NCBI RefSeq assembly: GCF_000442275.2 | Contig: NZ_KE557314.1 | Location: forward strand, 775,085 to 839,084 | Direction of reading: 5' to 3' | DNA from: Litoreibacter arenae DSM 19593 | GTDB taxonomy: Bacteria > Pseudomonadota > Alphaproteobacteria > Rhodobacterales > Rhodobacteraceae | DNA: 64,000 nt | Part shown: one piece after another, positions 46,314-58,118 of the stretch | Position numbering within the stretch: the stretch's first letter is position 1 | How the letters are laid out: each line of letters starts with the position of its first letter | The notes under the pieces: generated by a model | Databases searched by the model: none | What the model saw: the letters and a program-made list of their open reading frames with translations, nothing else | Told to the model about the DNA's origin: nothing | Made by a program: the position numbers and the translations under genes

Positions 46314-47407
46314 TATTGCAGGCTCGTGACCGGCGAGAGGATCAGTTCTGTGGCGTTCTGAACCGTCAACAGCGTTCCGGGCAGAAGACCGGTACGACCG
46401 CCATCACCGGACAGGGCGCTTTCCAGGCCGGGAATCTGGCCAAGAAGTTTCAGCAAGGCAGGCGACTTGGCGGCGGCGAAATGGTTTGTTCCACCCTCGC
46501 TATAGGCTGTGACGTCGATATAAGTGATGTCGTACTCGGCGATTTGCGCTACGTCTTCCAACCGTCCAAGCCGGTTGTTCTGGCCGGTGAGGCGTTCGAT
46601 CAAGCGCAAGGCGCGATCCTTCTTGGACGAGAAGATGTAGAACGGATCAGGCAGGTCGCCGATAGCGTCCGCCTGTGATTTGAACACATCAAGATCCAGA
46701 TCAGGCGACATCAATACGACCCCGCCTATGCGGTTCAGGGTGCGTGTATTGCCGGACAGGCTCAACCCCCTGAGCGTCTCCATTGTGACCATGGACCCCA
46801 GGGAGTGGGCCACCAGAATGACGTTGTTCGCGTTTGAGCGTGACACGTCCTCAAGCAGGCGATGCAGCCCGTCGCGGGCAAACAAGGCGCTGTCGCGGTC
46901 ATATGCGTAATTCAGCGGATTGCCTGCGGATGGCCATGCGTAAGTTACGACAACGCCCGGAAGATTCAGGTCATGGCCCATCTGCGCGATGCGGTAGATG
47001 CCATCACCAAACCGCGTGTTGAAGCCGTGCACAAATATGATCACGTCGCGGTTCTCAGGCTTTTTCGTAGCAAGCTCCCGGTTCAGAGCTTCACGCATGC
47101 CTCTACTGCCGTTAAAAACTTCTGTGCTTGCCAGCAGGAAGTGCTTTTGCGGATCAGGGTCGCCGTATGGCCATTCGATCTGGCCGGGCTTGTGAGTCGG
47201 CGGAATCGATACGTCCGCCAACCCGTAGATTGTGGACCGCGAACGCCGCGAGCCGAAGGGTAGCCTGTCAGTCTGACGAGTGGTTGCAAAGAAAACTGTT
47301 CGCTCAGTTGCCGCGGGCAGTTCCGCCGGAACCCGCGCGAGTCCCCCCCGATACGAGCAAGCCGCCAGTAGCAGCATGGTGACAACGAGGAGGAACTTTG
47401 CCCTCAT
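46313..47407 (-). CDS. alpha/beta-hydrolase lipoprotein (DUF900 type)
   Basis: A 364-residue secreted hydrolase. The N-terminus has a lipoprotein signal with lipobox LLAAC (lipid-anchored Cys near residue 16). The hydrolase has VIIFVHGFNTRFGDG as oxyanion segment, the nucleophile Ser in AHSLGS, and a late NHFAAAKSPALL His. FATTRQTD near the N-terminus is typical of the DUF900 family. Substrate unknown; probably an esterase or lipase-like enzyme at the envelope. It is four bases downstream of hslU and one base from the MFS gene. Confidence 0.85.
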   Translation of the reverse strand: MRAKFLLVVTMLLLAACSYRGGLARVPAELPAATERTVFFATTRQTDRLPFGSRRSRSTIYGLADVSIPPTHKPGQIEWPYGDPDPQKHFLLASTEVFNGSRGMREALNRELATKKPENRDVIIFVHGFNTRFGDGIYRIAQMGHDLNLPGVVVTYAWPSAGNPLNYAYDRDSALFARDGLHRLLEDVSRSNANNVILVAHSLGSMVTMETLRGLSLSGNTRTLNRIGGVVLMSPDLDLDVFKSQADAIGDLPDPFYIFSSKKDRALRLIERLTGQNNRLGRLEDVAQIAEYDITYIDVTAYSEGGTNHFAAAKSPALLKLLGQIPGLESALSGDGGRTGLLPGTLLTVQNATELILSPVTSLQ

Positions 47408-47411
47408 GGTG

Positions 47412-48728
47412 TCACAGAACGTAACGGCTGAGGTCGGCGGATCTGGCCAACTCGCCCAAGTGTTTCTCGACGAACTCGGCGTTTATCTCGACTTCGTCGC
47501 CAGCGCGATCGGGCGCGGTAAAGCTCAGCTCCTCGAACACGCGCTCCATGACTGTGTAGAGCCTGCGCGCGCCGATGTTTTCGACCGACTGGTTCACCTC
47601 AGCCGCGATCCGGGCCAAGGCGGCGATGCCGTTCTCGGTAAAGGATACGGTAACGTCCTCGGTGCCCATAAGTGCGGTGTATTGCAGGGTTAGCGCGTTG
47701 TCGGTTTCGGTCAGGATGCGCACGAAATCCTCCTCGGTGAGGGCGCGTAGCTCGACTCGAATGGGAAGGCGCCCTTGCAATTCTGGCAGTAAATCCGACG
47801 GCTTTGCAATATGGAAGGCGCCCGAGGCGATGAACAGCACATGGTCGGTCTTGACCGGCCCATGTTTTGTCGAAACCGTCGTGCCTTCGATCAGTGGCAG
47901 CAAGTCGCGCTGCACCCCTTCCCGGCTGACATCGGCGCCGCGCGCGTCCGAGCGGGCGCAGACTTTGTCGATCTCGTCCAGAAATACGATGCCGTTCTGC
48001 TCAACCGCTTCGATTGCGTTTTGTGTGACGGTTTCCTGATCCAGCAGCTTGTCCGCCTCGTCGGCGACCAGCACCTCGTAGGATTCAGAGACCTTCATCT
48101 TACGCTTGGTCGTCCGTCCGCCCATCGCTTTGCCGAACAGATCGCCAAGGTTCAACATGCCAGCGCCGCCCATGCCGGGCTGGCCCGGAATGTCGAGCAT
48201 CTGGAAGGGGTTGCTGCCACCCGAGTCCGCCACGTCCAGCTCGATCTCCTTATCGTCCAGCAAGCCATCACGCAGCTTTTTGCGGAACATTTCCCGGGTA
48301 CCTTCACGCGCCTCGGTTCCTGCCAGCGCGTCGATAACGCGCTCTTCAGCCGCTTCATGCGCGGCGGCTTTTACGTCCTCGCGCATATGCTCGCGGGTCA
48401 TCAGGATTGCGGCGTCCACCAGATCGCGAATGATCTGTTCCACGTCACGACCGACATAGCCCACCTCGGTGAACTTTGTGGCCTCGACCTTCAGGAACGG
48501 CGCGCGGGCCAGTTTTGCCAGACGGCGCGAGATCTCGGTTTTGCCGACGCCCGTGGGCCCGATCATCAGGATGTTCTTGGGATAGACTTCGTCGCGCAGA
48601 TCGTCGGGCAGTTGTTTGCGCCGCCAGCGGTTGCGCAAGGCCACAGCAACAGCACGTTTGGCGTCTTTCTGCCCGATGATGAAGCGATCCAGCTCGGATA
48701 CGATTTCGCGGGGGGTCAGGTCGGTCAC
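47412..48728 (-). CDS. hslU: ATP-dependent protease ATPase subunit HslU
   Basis: A 438-residue AAA+ unfoldase of the HslUV protease. The Walker A is GPTGVGKT (residues 57-64), with [15 protein letters not shown] and the Walker [11 protein letters not shown], and the I-domain between. The start is GTG 48728, with AAAGGA nine bases upstream; the frame extends 24 codons further without support. hslV is 1.6 kb away at 50350-50907 rather than adjacent, see hslV. The normal partners are therefore read from separate places, though both are on the minus strand. Confidence 0.96.
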   Translation of the reverse strand: MTDLTPREIVSELDRFIIGQKDAKRAVAVALRNRWRRKQLPDDLRDEVYPKNILMIGPTGVGKTEISRRLAKLARAPFLKVEATKFTEVGYVGRDVEQIIRDLVDAAILMTREHMREDVKAAAHEAAEERVIDALAGTEAREGTREMFRKKLRDGLLDDKEIELDVADSGGSNPFQMLDIPGQPGMGGAGMLNLGDLFGKAMGGRTTKRKMKVSESYEVLVADEADKLLDQETVTQNAIEAVEQNGIVFLDEIDKVCARSDARGADVSREGVQRDLLPLIEGTTVSTKHGPVKTDHVLFIASGAFHIAKPSDLLPELQGRLPIRVELRALTEEDFVRILTETDNALTLQYTALMGTEDVTVSFTENGIAALARIAAEVNQSVENIGARRLYTVMERVFEELSFTAPDRAGDEVEINAEFVEKHLGELARSADLSRYVL

Positions 48729-48887
48729 AGGGGCATCCTTTTCGTTTGAAAGTGTTTTAGACCTATGGTCGGGCACCCGCAACTTGAAGGGTGCAGTCAC
48801 GGAAGCTGACGTTTGCGTGTCGGGGGCTATCCGTATGGGAATTTTCGACGAATACTCCGGTCATCACATCAATCAATGGAGGTTTCC

Positions 48888-49271
48888 ATGATCTCTCGTC
48901 GTTCAATCCTTCGTGGCGCCCTTACTGTCTCGACAGTCGCGGCGCTTCCTGCATTCGCTGGTGGCCACGGTCGCATCGGGAAATTCCAAGGCGCGAGTAA
49001 TCACAAGACCACTGGCCGGGCCGAGCTGGTCAAAAGCGGCTCTGGCGGTTCGGTGCAGTTGCTGGGCGACTTTACCTTCGACGGCGCACCTGATCCGAAA
49101 GTCGCGCTGGGTAACAACGGCTTTGACCCCAAGACCATCATGGGGTCTCTCAAATCCAACAACGGCGCGTCCAGCTACACGATTCCTGCGGGCATCAACC
49201 CTGACGACTACAACGAGGTCTGGATCTGGTGTGAGAAATTCAACGTGCCTTTGGGCGTCGCCAGGCTGTGA
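48888..49271 (+). CDS. Tat-exported DM13-domain protein
   Basis: A 127-residue protein. The N-terminus MISRRSILRGALTVSTVAAL has the twin-arginine pattern SRRSILR and a cleavage site near AFA at 22-24, so it is probably exported by Tat. The mature part is a DM13 domain: GRAELV near the start, LLGDFTFDGAPDPKVALG, and the conserved Trp-x-Trp-Cys (WIWC, C115) near the end. DM13 domains are proposed to carry redox or electron-transfer roles. GGAGG precedes ATG 48888. The gene points against its neighbours and ends with no gap before the membrane-protein stop. Confidence 0.88.
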   Translation: MISRRSILRGALTVSTVAALPAFAGGHGRIGKFQGASNHKTTGRAELVKSGSGGSVQLLGDFTFDGAPDPKVALGNNGFDPKTIMGSLKSNNGASSYTIPAGINPDDYNEVWIWCEKFNVPLGVARL

Positions 49272-50357
49272 TCACTCCGGCACCGCCAGCCCGTCCTCAT
49301 AGGGTGGCAGGCGGTGCTTGCCGGGGAAGTCCGGCAGCAGACCTAGAAGCCACGCGCGGGCTTGCGTCCAGAATGCGCCAAGCGATGTGACGAAAAGCCC
49401 AAGCAGCAGCATGGTAAGAACCGGCGCCAGCTCGGAGCCGGTTTCGTTGATCGCAGTGCCAAGCAACAGGCCCATATAGACCAGACCGGCAGTCAGGAAA
49501 CTGCGCCGGTCAATGATGACAGCCAGCAGCGTAAACAGCGCTAGAACAAAGATCGCAAGGCCGGTCCCGACGGAGCCGCCCGCCTGATAATTCGACATCA
49601 CAAGTGTGTTCACCAACGCAGGCGCAGCGAGGATGTGAAGCCAGAAGGCGGAGGCGGACTTGCGGCTGACCCTATGCGGGTCTTGCAGGTCAAACCAAAG
49701 CGCCCCGCAAAAGGCCATCACCCCGAACACCAAGGTGCCAAGCGCCAGATACGGTTGACGCCGCAGGTCGAAATAGTCGGTGACACTGGCGGTGTAGGAC
49801 GTGTTTGTCGGGAACAGCACCTCGACCACGGCAATCACCGTGATGATGCCAAATACCCCAAGCGCGAACATGGCGAACGGAAGGCGAAATACGCGGTAAT
49901 AGCCAAGCATCGCTGCGGCCCCGATCGCGCCAATCAGCAGAGCATCGTATGGCGATGCGCCCTGATAGGGCCCCACGAGAAGCGCAAACACCGTCAGCGC
50001 GACACTTCCTGCGAACGCGATGCACAGTGCGATGGACGGGAGCGACATGCGCCGCTTCTTGGTAAAATAGAAGGCAAGCAAAACCGAAATCACCACAGAC
50101 ATCGCCGGGATCAGAGCAAGGTTTCCGAAGAATGCGGACAAGCCAATAAAGCCGGAAATCAACAGGACCAGACCAACAGTCACGAATATCTCGGCAAAGC
50201 CCTTGAACAGCTCGAACGGCTCATCGTCGCCGATCATGTTGGCGCGGTAGCCTTGACGTTGATCCGACAGGATCATCAGCTTGGTGGCTTGCGCCTCATC
50301 CAAAACACCCGAGGCGACGGCGGCACGTAGGTCGTCGCGGGAAATTCCTTCAGGCAT
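49272..50357 (-). CDS. multi-pass membrane protein of unknown function
   Basis: A 361-residue protein with a soluble N-terminal part (about residues 1-55, with a short helical DEAQATKLM segment) and about ten membrane helices. No transporter or enzyme motif was found; the helix pattern resembles DUF2157-type proteins. Its start overlaps the hslV stop by eight bases, so it is cotranscribed and probably translationally coupled with hslV. No functional link to protease action can be shown. Confidence 0.75.
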   Translation of the reverse strand: MPEGISRDDLRAAVASGVLDEAQATKLMILSDQRQGYRANMIGDDEPFELFKGFAEIFVTVGLVLLISGFIGLSAFFGNLALIPAMSVVISVLLAFYFTKKRRMSLPSIALCIAFAGSVALTVFALLVGPYQGASPYDALLIGAIGAAAMLGYYRVFRLPFAMFALGVFGIITVIAVVEVLFPTNTSYTASVTDYFDLRRQPYLALGTLVFGVMAFCGALWFDLQDPHRVSRKSASAFWLHILAAPALVNTLVMSNYQAGGSVGTGLAIFVLALFTLLAVIIDRRSFLTAGLVYMGLLLGTAINETGSELAPVLTMLLLGLFVTSLGAFWTQARAWLLGLLPDFPGKHRLPPYEDGLAVPE

Positions 50358-50907
50358 CTATTGTTTCCACCGTCAGGTTGCCGTTGGTGTAGACGCAAAT
50401 ATCGGCGGCGATCTTCATGGCGTCCCGCGCGATGGTTTCCGCATCCTTGTCGGTGTCCATCATGGCCCGGCCGGCGGCCAAAGCGAAATTGCCGCCCGAT
50501 CCGATGGCGGTGATGTCATGTTCCGGCTCCAACACATCACCGGCGCCGGTGATGACGAACAGGTCCTTGCCGTCGGTCACGATCAGCATGGCTTCGAGGT
50601 TTTTCAGATACTTGTCTGTGCGCCAGTCTTTCGCCAACTCCACCGCCGCGCGGGCCAATTGACCGGGGGAGGCTTCCAGTTTGGTTTCAAGCCGTTCCAG
50701 CAGGGTAAATGCGTCAGCGGTCGAGCCCGCAAAGCCTGCAACCACATCCATTCCGCCCGGTGACAAGCGTCGCACCTTGCGCGCGGTGCCTTTCATCACA
50801 GTTTGACCGACGGAGACCTGTCCGTCACCCGCAATGACCACCTTGCCGCCCTTACGAACGCCAACGATGGTCGTACCGTGCCAACCCGGGAATTTGTCGT
50901 CGGACAT
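50350..50907 (-). CDS. hslV: ATP-dependent protease peptidase subunit HslV
   Basis: A 185-residue Thr protease of the HslUV complex. The N-terminus [11 protein letters not shown] is a short propeptide, after which T12 should become the N-terminal nucleophile ([12 protein letters not shown]). [11 protein letters not shown] and the [15 protein letters not shown] region follow. The start is ATG 50907, with AAGGAG seven bases upstream; an in-frame start ten codons further up is weaker. The membrane-protein gene overlaps its 3' end, and hslU lies beyond that and the opposite-facing DM13 gene, an unusual split. Confidence 0.95.
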   Translation of the reverse strand: MSDDKFPGWHGTTIVGVRKGGKVVIAGDGQVSVGQTVMKGTARKVRRLSPGGMDVVAGFAGSTADAFTLLERLETKLEASPGQLARAAVELAKDWRTDKYLKNLEAMLIVTDGKDLFVITGAGDVLEPEHDITAIGSGGNFALAAGRAMMDTDKDAETIARDAMKIAADICVYTNGNLTVETIDA

Positions 50908-51087
50908 ACTGCTCTCCTTCTGTGTCTTGAGCGACATATAGTCATGGAAGTGGACAGGCGCAAAGAGATGCGGCGATTTCTCAGTGCCTTACCTTCAAGT
51001 TAAGATTTGCGCGGTTTCCCCGCAAATTTGCCTTAAACTTCAGCTATATTCGAATCGCTCACGTAATGAATGGCGAGGGGCAAAGCA

Positions 51088-52284
51088 GTGCCTGATCTCT
51101 TATTGGGCGGTATTGCGATTAACGAGGTCCTCGTTGACCCCAATGGCGCAAACAATTTTGACACGGATGGAAACGGCGTCGCGCGTGGCGGCGACGAGTT
51201 TCTTGAGCTTATAAACACGTCCGGTAGCGCGATTGATATCTCGGGGCTGGAGCTTTGGGATTCCGGCCGCGATAACTGGTTTACGTTTCCTCCGGGCACA
51301 ATACTGGAGGCGGGCGCGGTTGCTGTGGTCGTCCGCAACGTCCAAAACGGTGGCAACTTACCGGCGGTCGCTGGTGACAATCTGGCATTCGACGCGAATT
51401 ATAGCAGTAATGTTTTCAACAATGGCGGCGACAATCTCGTTGTCTACGATCCAGCGAACGACGAGTTCATTCAGGCCACTTACAATGGCGACACGCTGGA
51501 TGATCCGACCAGCGGGTCCGGATATTCAGGTTTTTCCAGTACGGCGACGCGCGTCGGGTCCGGCGAAAACTTCGGCAATGACCAAGACGGGTTTTCCATC
51601 CAACGCGGTGGTGCGGGTTTCACGAACAACTCTACCCCGACGCCCGGTGCGCCTAACGTGTGTTTTGCGTCCGGAACGATGCTACAGACGCCGCACGGCT
51701 TCACCGAGATTGAGCGCTTAAGGGCGGGTGATCTGGTAAACACTCGCGACAGTGGTTTTCAACCGATCCGCAGGATTTTTGCGCGACGTGTCAGCTTTGC
51801 CGAAGTTGTGAGGGACAAGTCGCTCGTGCCTGTTTGCGTGGATTCAAAGGTCTTGGGTTTGGGCGCGGAACAACGCCCGCTTAGTGTGTCCCGCCACCAT
51901 AGGCTGCTTGTCACAGGCAAGATTGCGCAACGCATGTTCGGGCATCAGGAGCTTCTGGTTCCTGCCAAGGATTTGCTGGGTTGTGATGGCGTTACGGTCG
52001 AAACCCCTAAGACAGGCTTTTACTTCTTCCATGTTCTTCTGGAAAAACACCATGTCTTGAATGCAAACGGGATTGCAGCCGAGAGCTTGTTCTTGGGCGC
52101 TGAATCGCTAAAGGCGATATCGGATGCGGCGCGCGAGGAATTGGAAATCCTGTTTCCGGGATCGTTGAATACACCTGGGCAAACGATGCCTCACTCAGCA
52201 AGGATGCTCGCCTCGGGAGCGCGTGCGCGTCAGATGGTTCGGCGGTATGCCAAGAACGATAAAATGCCGCTCGCCATGTTCTAG
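51088..52284 (+). CDS. lamin-tail-domain and Hint-domain fusion protein
   Basis: A 398-residue protein with two parts. Residues about 8-190 look like a lamin tail domain (LTD): AINEVLVDPNGANN, EFLELINTSGSAIDISGLEL. A Hint domain starts at C192 (CFASGTMLQTPHGFTEIERL), with RHHRLLVTG (270-277) and HHVLNANG (321-328), matching the self-processing Hint fold of inteins and hedgehog proteins. There is no obvious signal peptide. The start is GTG 51088, nine bases after GAGG; an ATG at 51070 lacks a site. It could cleave or splice itself at C192, but that is inference. Confidence 0.8.
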   Translation: MPDLLLGGIAINEVLVDPNGANNFDTDGNGVARGGDEFLELINTSGSAIDISGLELWDSGRDNWFTFPPGTILEAGAVAVVVRNVQNGGNLPAVAGDNLAFDANYSSNVFNNGGDNLVVYDPANDEFIQATYNGDTLDDPTSGSGYSGFSSTATRVGSGENFGNDQDGFSIQRGGAGFTNNSTPTPGAPNVCFASGTMLQTPHGFTEIERLRAGDLVNTRDSGFQPIRRIFARRVSFAEVVRDKSLVPVCVDSKVLGLGAEQRPLSVSRHHRLLVTGKIAQRMFGHQELLVPAKDLLGCDGVTVETPKTGFYFFHVLLEKHHVLNANGIAAESLFLGAESLKAISDAAREELEILFPGSLNTPGQTMPHSARMLASGARARQMVRRYAKNDKMPLAMF

Positions 52285-52304
52285 ACTGGCGGCATCACAT
52301 AAAA

Positions 52305-52333
52305 AAGGCCCCGGCATTCCTGTGCGGGGCCTT
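52305..52333. terminator. bidirectional terminator between LTD-Hint gene and infB
   Basis: AAGGCCCCG (52305-52313) pairs with CGGGGCCTT (52325-52333), with TTTTT shortly after on the plus strand and a six-base A-run before it that becomes a T-run on the minus strand. It can end both converging transcripts, including the rimP-nusA-ylxR-infB operon. Confidence 0.85.
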
Positions 52334-52354
52334 CTGTTTTTCTGGGTATGAGCC

Positions 52355-54840
<2,486 letters not shown>

Positions 54841-54844
<4 letters not shown>

Positions 54845-55476
54845 GCGTCGTCTTTTCCTTTCGGGCGGGATTTCTTTCCGCCGCTATGTCCGCGGACACC
54901 TTTCAGCCTGATGCCCTCAGCTTTGACTTGTTTGCTGAGTCCACCACGCGTTAAGGCGCCATGTATCACACTTTCCCGACCGAAAGCCAAACCCAATTCC
55001 TGGGCAGTCAAACAGCCTATAAATACGTCTTTTCCGGGTGGCGAATGGAGCTTCGATTTGCCCCTTTCGGACCCGTCGCTGGCTTGCACCAGCAAGGTTG
55101 CGCGGTCGGTTTCCAGAAGGCTTTTGACCTTCTCGTATCCCGTCACCGCCTGCCCCGCCTTTCGCGCCAGCGAGATCAGATCGACCAACCGGCGGGCCAG
55201 TAGCTTGTCGGTCTGCTCGAACAAATCGTCGGGCACTGTGACCTGTTCCTTGGCGGAGCGCGAAAAGGCCTTCGTCTTGATCGCCTTTTGCAACGCATCC
55301 TTGTCCGCGCTTACCCAAATGCCACGGCCGGGCAACTTGTTCCGCACGTCCGGCACCGCCTGACCTTCCGGCCCGACGACGAAACGGATCATCAGGGCCG
55401 GATCGCGCAGCTCACCAGTGGCGATGCAGCGTCGCTCCAACCCGTCCCGTTCCTTTTCCTGACCGCCGCGGCTCAT
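54841..55476 (-). CDS. YlxR-type RNA-binding protein with L7Ae-like C-terminal domain
   Basis: A 211-residue protein. The N-terminal part (about 1-90) is the YlxR/DUF448 domain, with RRCIATGE and the RNA-binding [16 protein letters not shown]; the rest (about 95-190) resembles a ribosomal L7Ae-like RNA-binding domain ([22 protein letters not shown]). The tail is basic. It is found between nusA and infB in many bacteria, and I place the start at ATG 55476, with GGGGA upstream. Its role is thought to be in RNA handling; the target is unknown. Confidence 0.9.
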
Positions 55477-55501
55477 TGCGCTGGATCCCCGAGACCTGAG
55501 A

Positions 55502-57118
55502 TCAGGCCCCGGCCTCCTCGGTTGCGGCTTCGCCTTCTTCCTCGTCGTCCGAGGCCAGATCGGCGGGATCAACCCAACCAAGCTGGATGCGAGCGGTCAT
55601 GACCATATTCTGCGCTTCCTCAAGCGAGACGTCGAAAGGCTCCAGAACCCCGTCGTCTTTGGACCGTTCGCCATTCACCGTGGTCCAGCCACCGGCCAGT
55701 TCCCAGTCAGCGCAGGTTGCAAAGTCTTCCAGCGTTTTCACATCGTCCTTGGCCAGCGCTTCCACCATTTGGGGTGTCAGGCCTTCAAATTCAATGAGGC
55801 TATCTTGCGCACCCAGCTCGCGGGCTGTTTCCAGGGCTTTCTTGGCCTGTGCTTCCAGATAGTCGCGGGCACGGGCTTGCAGCTCCGACGCGGTGTCGTC
55901 GTCAACACCGTCGATGACCAGCAGCTCGTCCACTTCGACATAGGCGACTTCTTCCAGCGAGGTGAAACCTTCGGACACCAGCAGTTGTGCGAAGAATTCG
56001 TCGAGGTCCAGCGTTTCCATGAACAGCTTGGTGCGCACTTCGAATTCAGCCTGACGACGCGCGGATTCCTCTTCCTCGGTCATGATGTCGATATCGAGGC
56101 CGGTCAGTTGCGACGCAAGACGCACGTTCTGGCCGCGACGGCCAATCGCCAGCGACAGCTGCTCTTCGGGAACCACGACTTCGATACGCTCGGCTTCTTC
56201 ATCCAGAACAACCTTGGAGACTTCGGCAGGCTGAAGCGCGTTCACAAGGAAGGTCGGCTGGTCTTCGTTCCATGGGATGATGTCGATCTTCTCGCCCTGA
56301 AGCTCGTTCACGACGGCCTGAACGCGGGAGCCGCGCATACCGACGCAGGCACCGACTGGGTCGATGGAGCTATCGTGCGAAATCACGGCGATCTTGGCGC
56401 GCGAGCCCGGGTCACGAGCCACGGCCTTGATCTCGATGATGCCATCATAGATTTCCGGCACTTCCATCTTGAACAGTTCCGCCATGAACTGAGGATCGGT
56501 GCGCGACAGGAAAATCTGCGGGCCACGCACTTCGCGGCGCACATCCTTGATGTAGACGCGGATGCGGTCGTTCGGACGGTAGCTTTCGCGGCCGATCTTT
56601 TCGTTGCGGCGCAGGATCGCTTCGCCACGGCCAATGTCGACGATGACGTTGCCGTATTCCTCGCGCTTGACCTGACCGTTGATGATCGTGCCGACGCGGT
56701 CTTTGAATTCTTCGTACTGACGATCACGCTCCGCTTCGCGGACCTTTTGCAAGATAACCTGCTTGGCGGATTGCGCGGCGATGCGGCCCATTTCAACCGG
56801 GGGCACTTCGTCAACGATTGTGTCGCCAATCTTGGGATCGTCCAGATAATCCTTGGCGTCCTCGACATTCAACTCGGCGCGGTCGTTCTCAATCTCGTCG
56901 TCAGCCACAACGGTGCGCACGCGGGTAAAGGTCGCTTTACCCGTCTTGCGGTCGATGGAAACGCGGATGTCCAGCTCAGCGCCGTAGCGCGACTTGGCGG
57001 CACGGGCGAGCGATTCTTCCATCGCTTCGACAACCAGTTCCGGGTCGATCATTTTCTCGCGGGCCACGGCCTCGGCGGTTTGCAGCAGTTCCAGCTGGTT
57101 GGCTGAGGTAATTGCCAT
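55502..57118 (-). CDS. nusA: transcription termination/antitermination factor NusA
   Basis: A 538-residue RNA polymerase-associated factor. The N-terminal domain (about 1-125), S1 domain with [25 protein letters not shown] (residues about 137-161), two KH domains with [23 protein letters not shown] and the acidic C-terminal repeats with [14 protein letters not shown] are in order. The length is normal for alphaproteobacteria with two C-terminal acidic domains. It abuts rimP at 57118/57119. In E. coli NusA controls its own operon, which fits the attenuator seen upstream of rimP. Confidence 0.96.
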   Translation of the reverse strand: MAITSANQLELLQTAEAVAREKMIDPELVVEAMEESLARAAKSRYGAELDIRVSIDRKTGKATFTRVRTVVADDEIENDRAELNVEDAKDYLDDPKIGDTIVDEVPPVEMGRIAAQSAKQVILQKVREAERDRQYEEFKDRVGTIINGQVKREEYGNVIVDIGRGEAILRRNEKIGRESYRPNDRIRVYIKDVRREVRGPQIFLSRTDPQFMAELFKMEVPEIYDGIIEIKAVARDPGSRAKIAVISHDSSIDPVGACVGMRGSRVQAVVNELQGEKIDIIPWNEDQPTFLVNALQPAEVSKVVLDEEAERIEVVVPEEQLSLAIGRRGQNVRLASQLTGLDIDIMTEEEESARRQAEFEVRTKLFMETLDLDEFFAQLLVSEGFTSLEEVAYVEVDELLVIDGVDDDTASELQARARDYLEAQAKKALETARELGAQDSLIEFEGLTPQMVEALAKDDVKTLEDFATCADWELAGGWTTVNGERSKDDGVLEPFDVSLEEAQNMVMTARIQLGWVDPADLASDDEEEGEAATEEAGA

Positions 57119-57694
57119 TTAGGAGTCTCCTTCACCATCGACGATTTGTTGCACTTCGTCGAATTGGGTTTCGTCAATATCGCCCGCGTCTTTGCGGTTT
57201 TTCAGAACATCGCGGATCAGCTCGTCGGTCAGCACCAGTTTGGCGTCGGTGAGCCATTCGAATTTCAGGCCGATTGTGCCTTCTTCAATCGTGATCAGAA
57301 CCTCGTCACCTTCGACACCTGCCAACTGCCCCTTGAAGCGGCGGCGGCCGTCGATCAGTTCTTCGGTTTCAATTTTCGCCTCATAGCCTTCCCACATCTC
57401 GAAATCTTTCAGACGGGTTAGCGGACGGTCGATGCCGGGGCTGGAAACCTCAAGGCTGTATTCGCCGGCAATCGGGTCTTCGACATCGAAGACCGCGGAC
57501 AAGGCAGTAGAAATCGTCGCACAGTCGTCGACCTCAATGCCGCCCTCGGGCTTTTCGGCCATAACTTGCACGGTATCGGTTTTGCCACCAAGCAGACGCA
57601 TCCGCACGAGCTCGTAGCCCAGACCCTCGATAACGGGTTGGGCAATCTCGGCCAGACGGCGGTCGATGGCGGCTTTGGCGATCAGATCAGACAT
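57119..57694 (-). CDS. rimP: ribosome maturation factor RimP
   Basis: A 191-residue factor for 30S subunit assembly. The family pattern is [33 protein letters not shown], residues about 26-58, and [19 protein letters not shown] with a C-terminal SH3-like part. I start at ATG 57694, with AAGGA seven bases upstream; the frame runs much longer (to 58189) but that part is not RimP. A terminator-like hairpin lies only about 18 bases before this start codon, see the attenuator entry. Confidence 0.93.
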   Translation of the reverse strand: MSDLIAKAAIDRRLAEIAQPVIEGLGYELVRMRLLGGKTDTVQVMAEKPEGGIEVDDCATISTALSAVFDVEDPIAGEYSLEVSSPGIDRPLTRLKDFEMWEGYEAKIETEELIDGRRRFKGQLAGVEGDEVLITIEEGTIGLKFEWLTDAKLVLTDELIRDVLKNRKDAGDIDETQFDEVQQIVDGEGDS

Positions 57695-57711
57695 AGTTTC
57701 CTTAGAGGCAC

Positions 57712-57735
57712 AAAAAAACGGGCGCGCGGCCCGTT
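57712..57735 (-). terminator. intrinsic terminator in the rimP leader (attenuator)
   Basis: On the minus strand AACGGGC (complement of 57729-57735) and GCCCGTT (complement of 57717-57723) form a 7-bp GC-rich stem with a five-base loop, followed by a run of T (plus-strand A-run 57712-57718). A leader segment GGCGCGC further upstream is complementary to GCGCGCC in the hairpin and could form an antiterminator. It lies between the promoter at 57789-57817 and the rimP start, which suggests premature termination control of the operon. Confidence 0.65.
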
Positions 57736-57788
57736 GATGTTTCCCGGTGGAGCGTTGGGGTGGAGACCAGCGCGCCGCTGTTGAGGGG

Positions 57789-57817
57789 GATATAGGGGAA
57801 GGCGGGTGAGTCTGCAA
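57789..57817 (-). promoter_or_regulatory. probable promoter of rimP-nusA-ylxR-infB
   Basis: On the minus strand TTGCAG (complement of 57812-57817) and TATATC (complement of 57789-57794) are 17 bases apart. The expected transcript start is near 57782, giving a leader of about 65 bases before the terminator hairpin. Confidence 0.55.
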
Positions 57818-57919
57818 GTTTTGTTTGAAGAGGGTTCTGCGAAGGGCCGTAAACCCGTCCAAAATCTGCCCCATTCCGAAATTAACCCTTTCTCCAGTCA
57901 ATTCGGAAGGAGAACGAAA

Positions 57920-58060
57920 ATGGACTTTAGTAGCCTTGGCGTAGTTGCCTCTGTCGGTGGCGGCGCGTTTCTGTGTGGCGTTGCCGTCATGTATGTCGTG
58001 ATGAACCGCACTTGGAAGAAACGCGATGCGGAGCGCACGGAGCGCGCGGCAACAGTTTAA
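57920..58060 (+). CDS. 46-residue single-pass membrane protein
   Basis: ATG 57920 has a strong GGAAGGAG site seven to ten bases upstream and the ORF ends at 58060, giving a 46-residue protein with a membrane helix at about residues 6-28 ([22 protein letters not shown]) followed by a basic, charged tail. It is followed within eight bases by a strong bidirectional terminator. It diverges from rimP. No function can be named; the frame also reads back to 57806, but that start lacks a site. Confidence 0.6.
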   Translation: MDFSSLGVVASVGGGAFLCGVAVMYVVMNRTWKKRDAERTERAATV

Positions 58061-58067
58061 CCAACAA

Positions 58068-58098
58068 AAAACGCCCCGCCAAATGGACGGGGCGTTTT
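58068..58098. terminator. bidirectional terminator
   Basis: AAAACGCCCCG (58068-58078) pairs exactly with CGGGGCGTTTT (58088-58098) with a nine-base loop; T-runs follow on both strands. It ends the small membrane protein gene and the ABC importer operon from the other side. Confidence 0.9.
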
Positions 58099-58118
58099 CT
58101 TTTGTCAGATGGAGTCGC

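Noticed and set aside
55769-57106. 445-codon plus-strand open frame across nusA
   Set aside because: Antisense shadow of nusA without family motifs.
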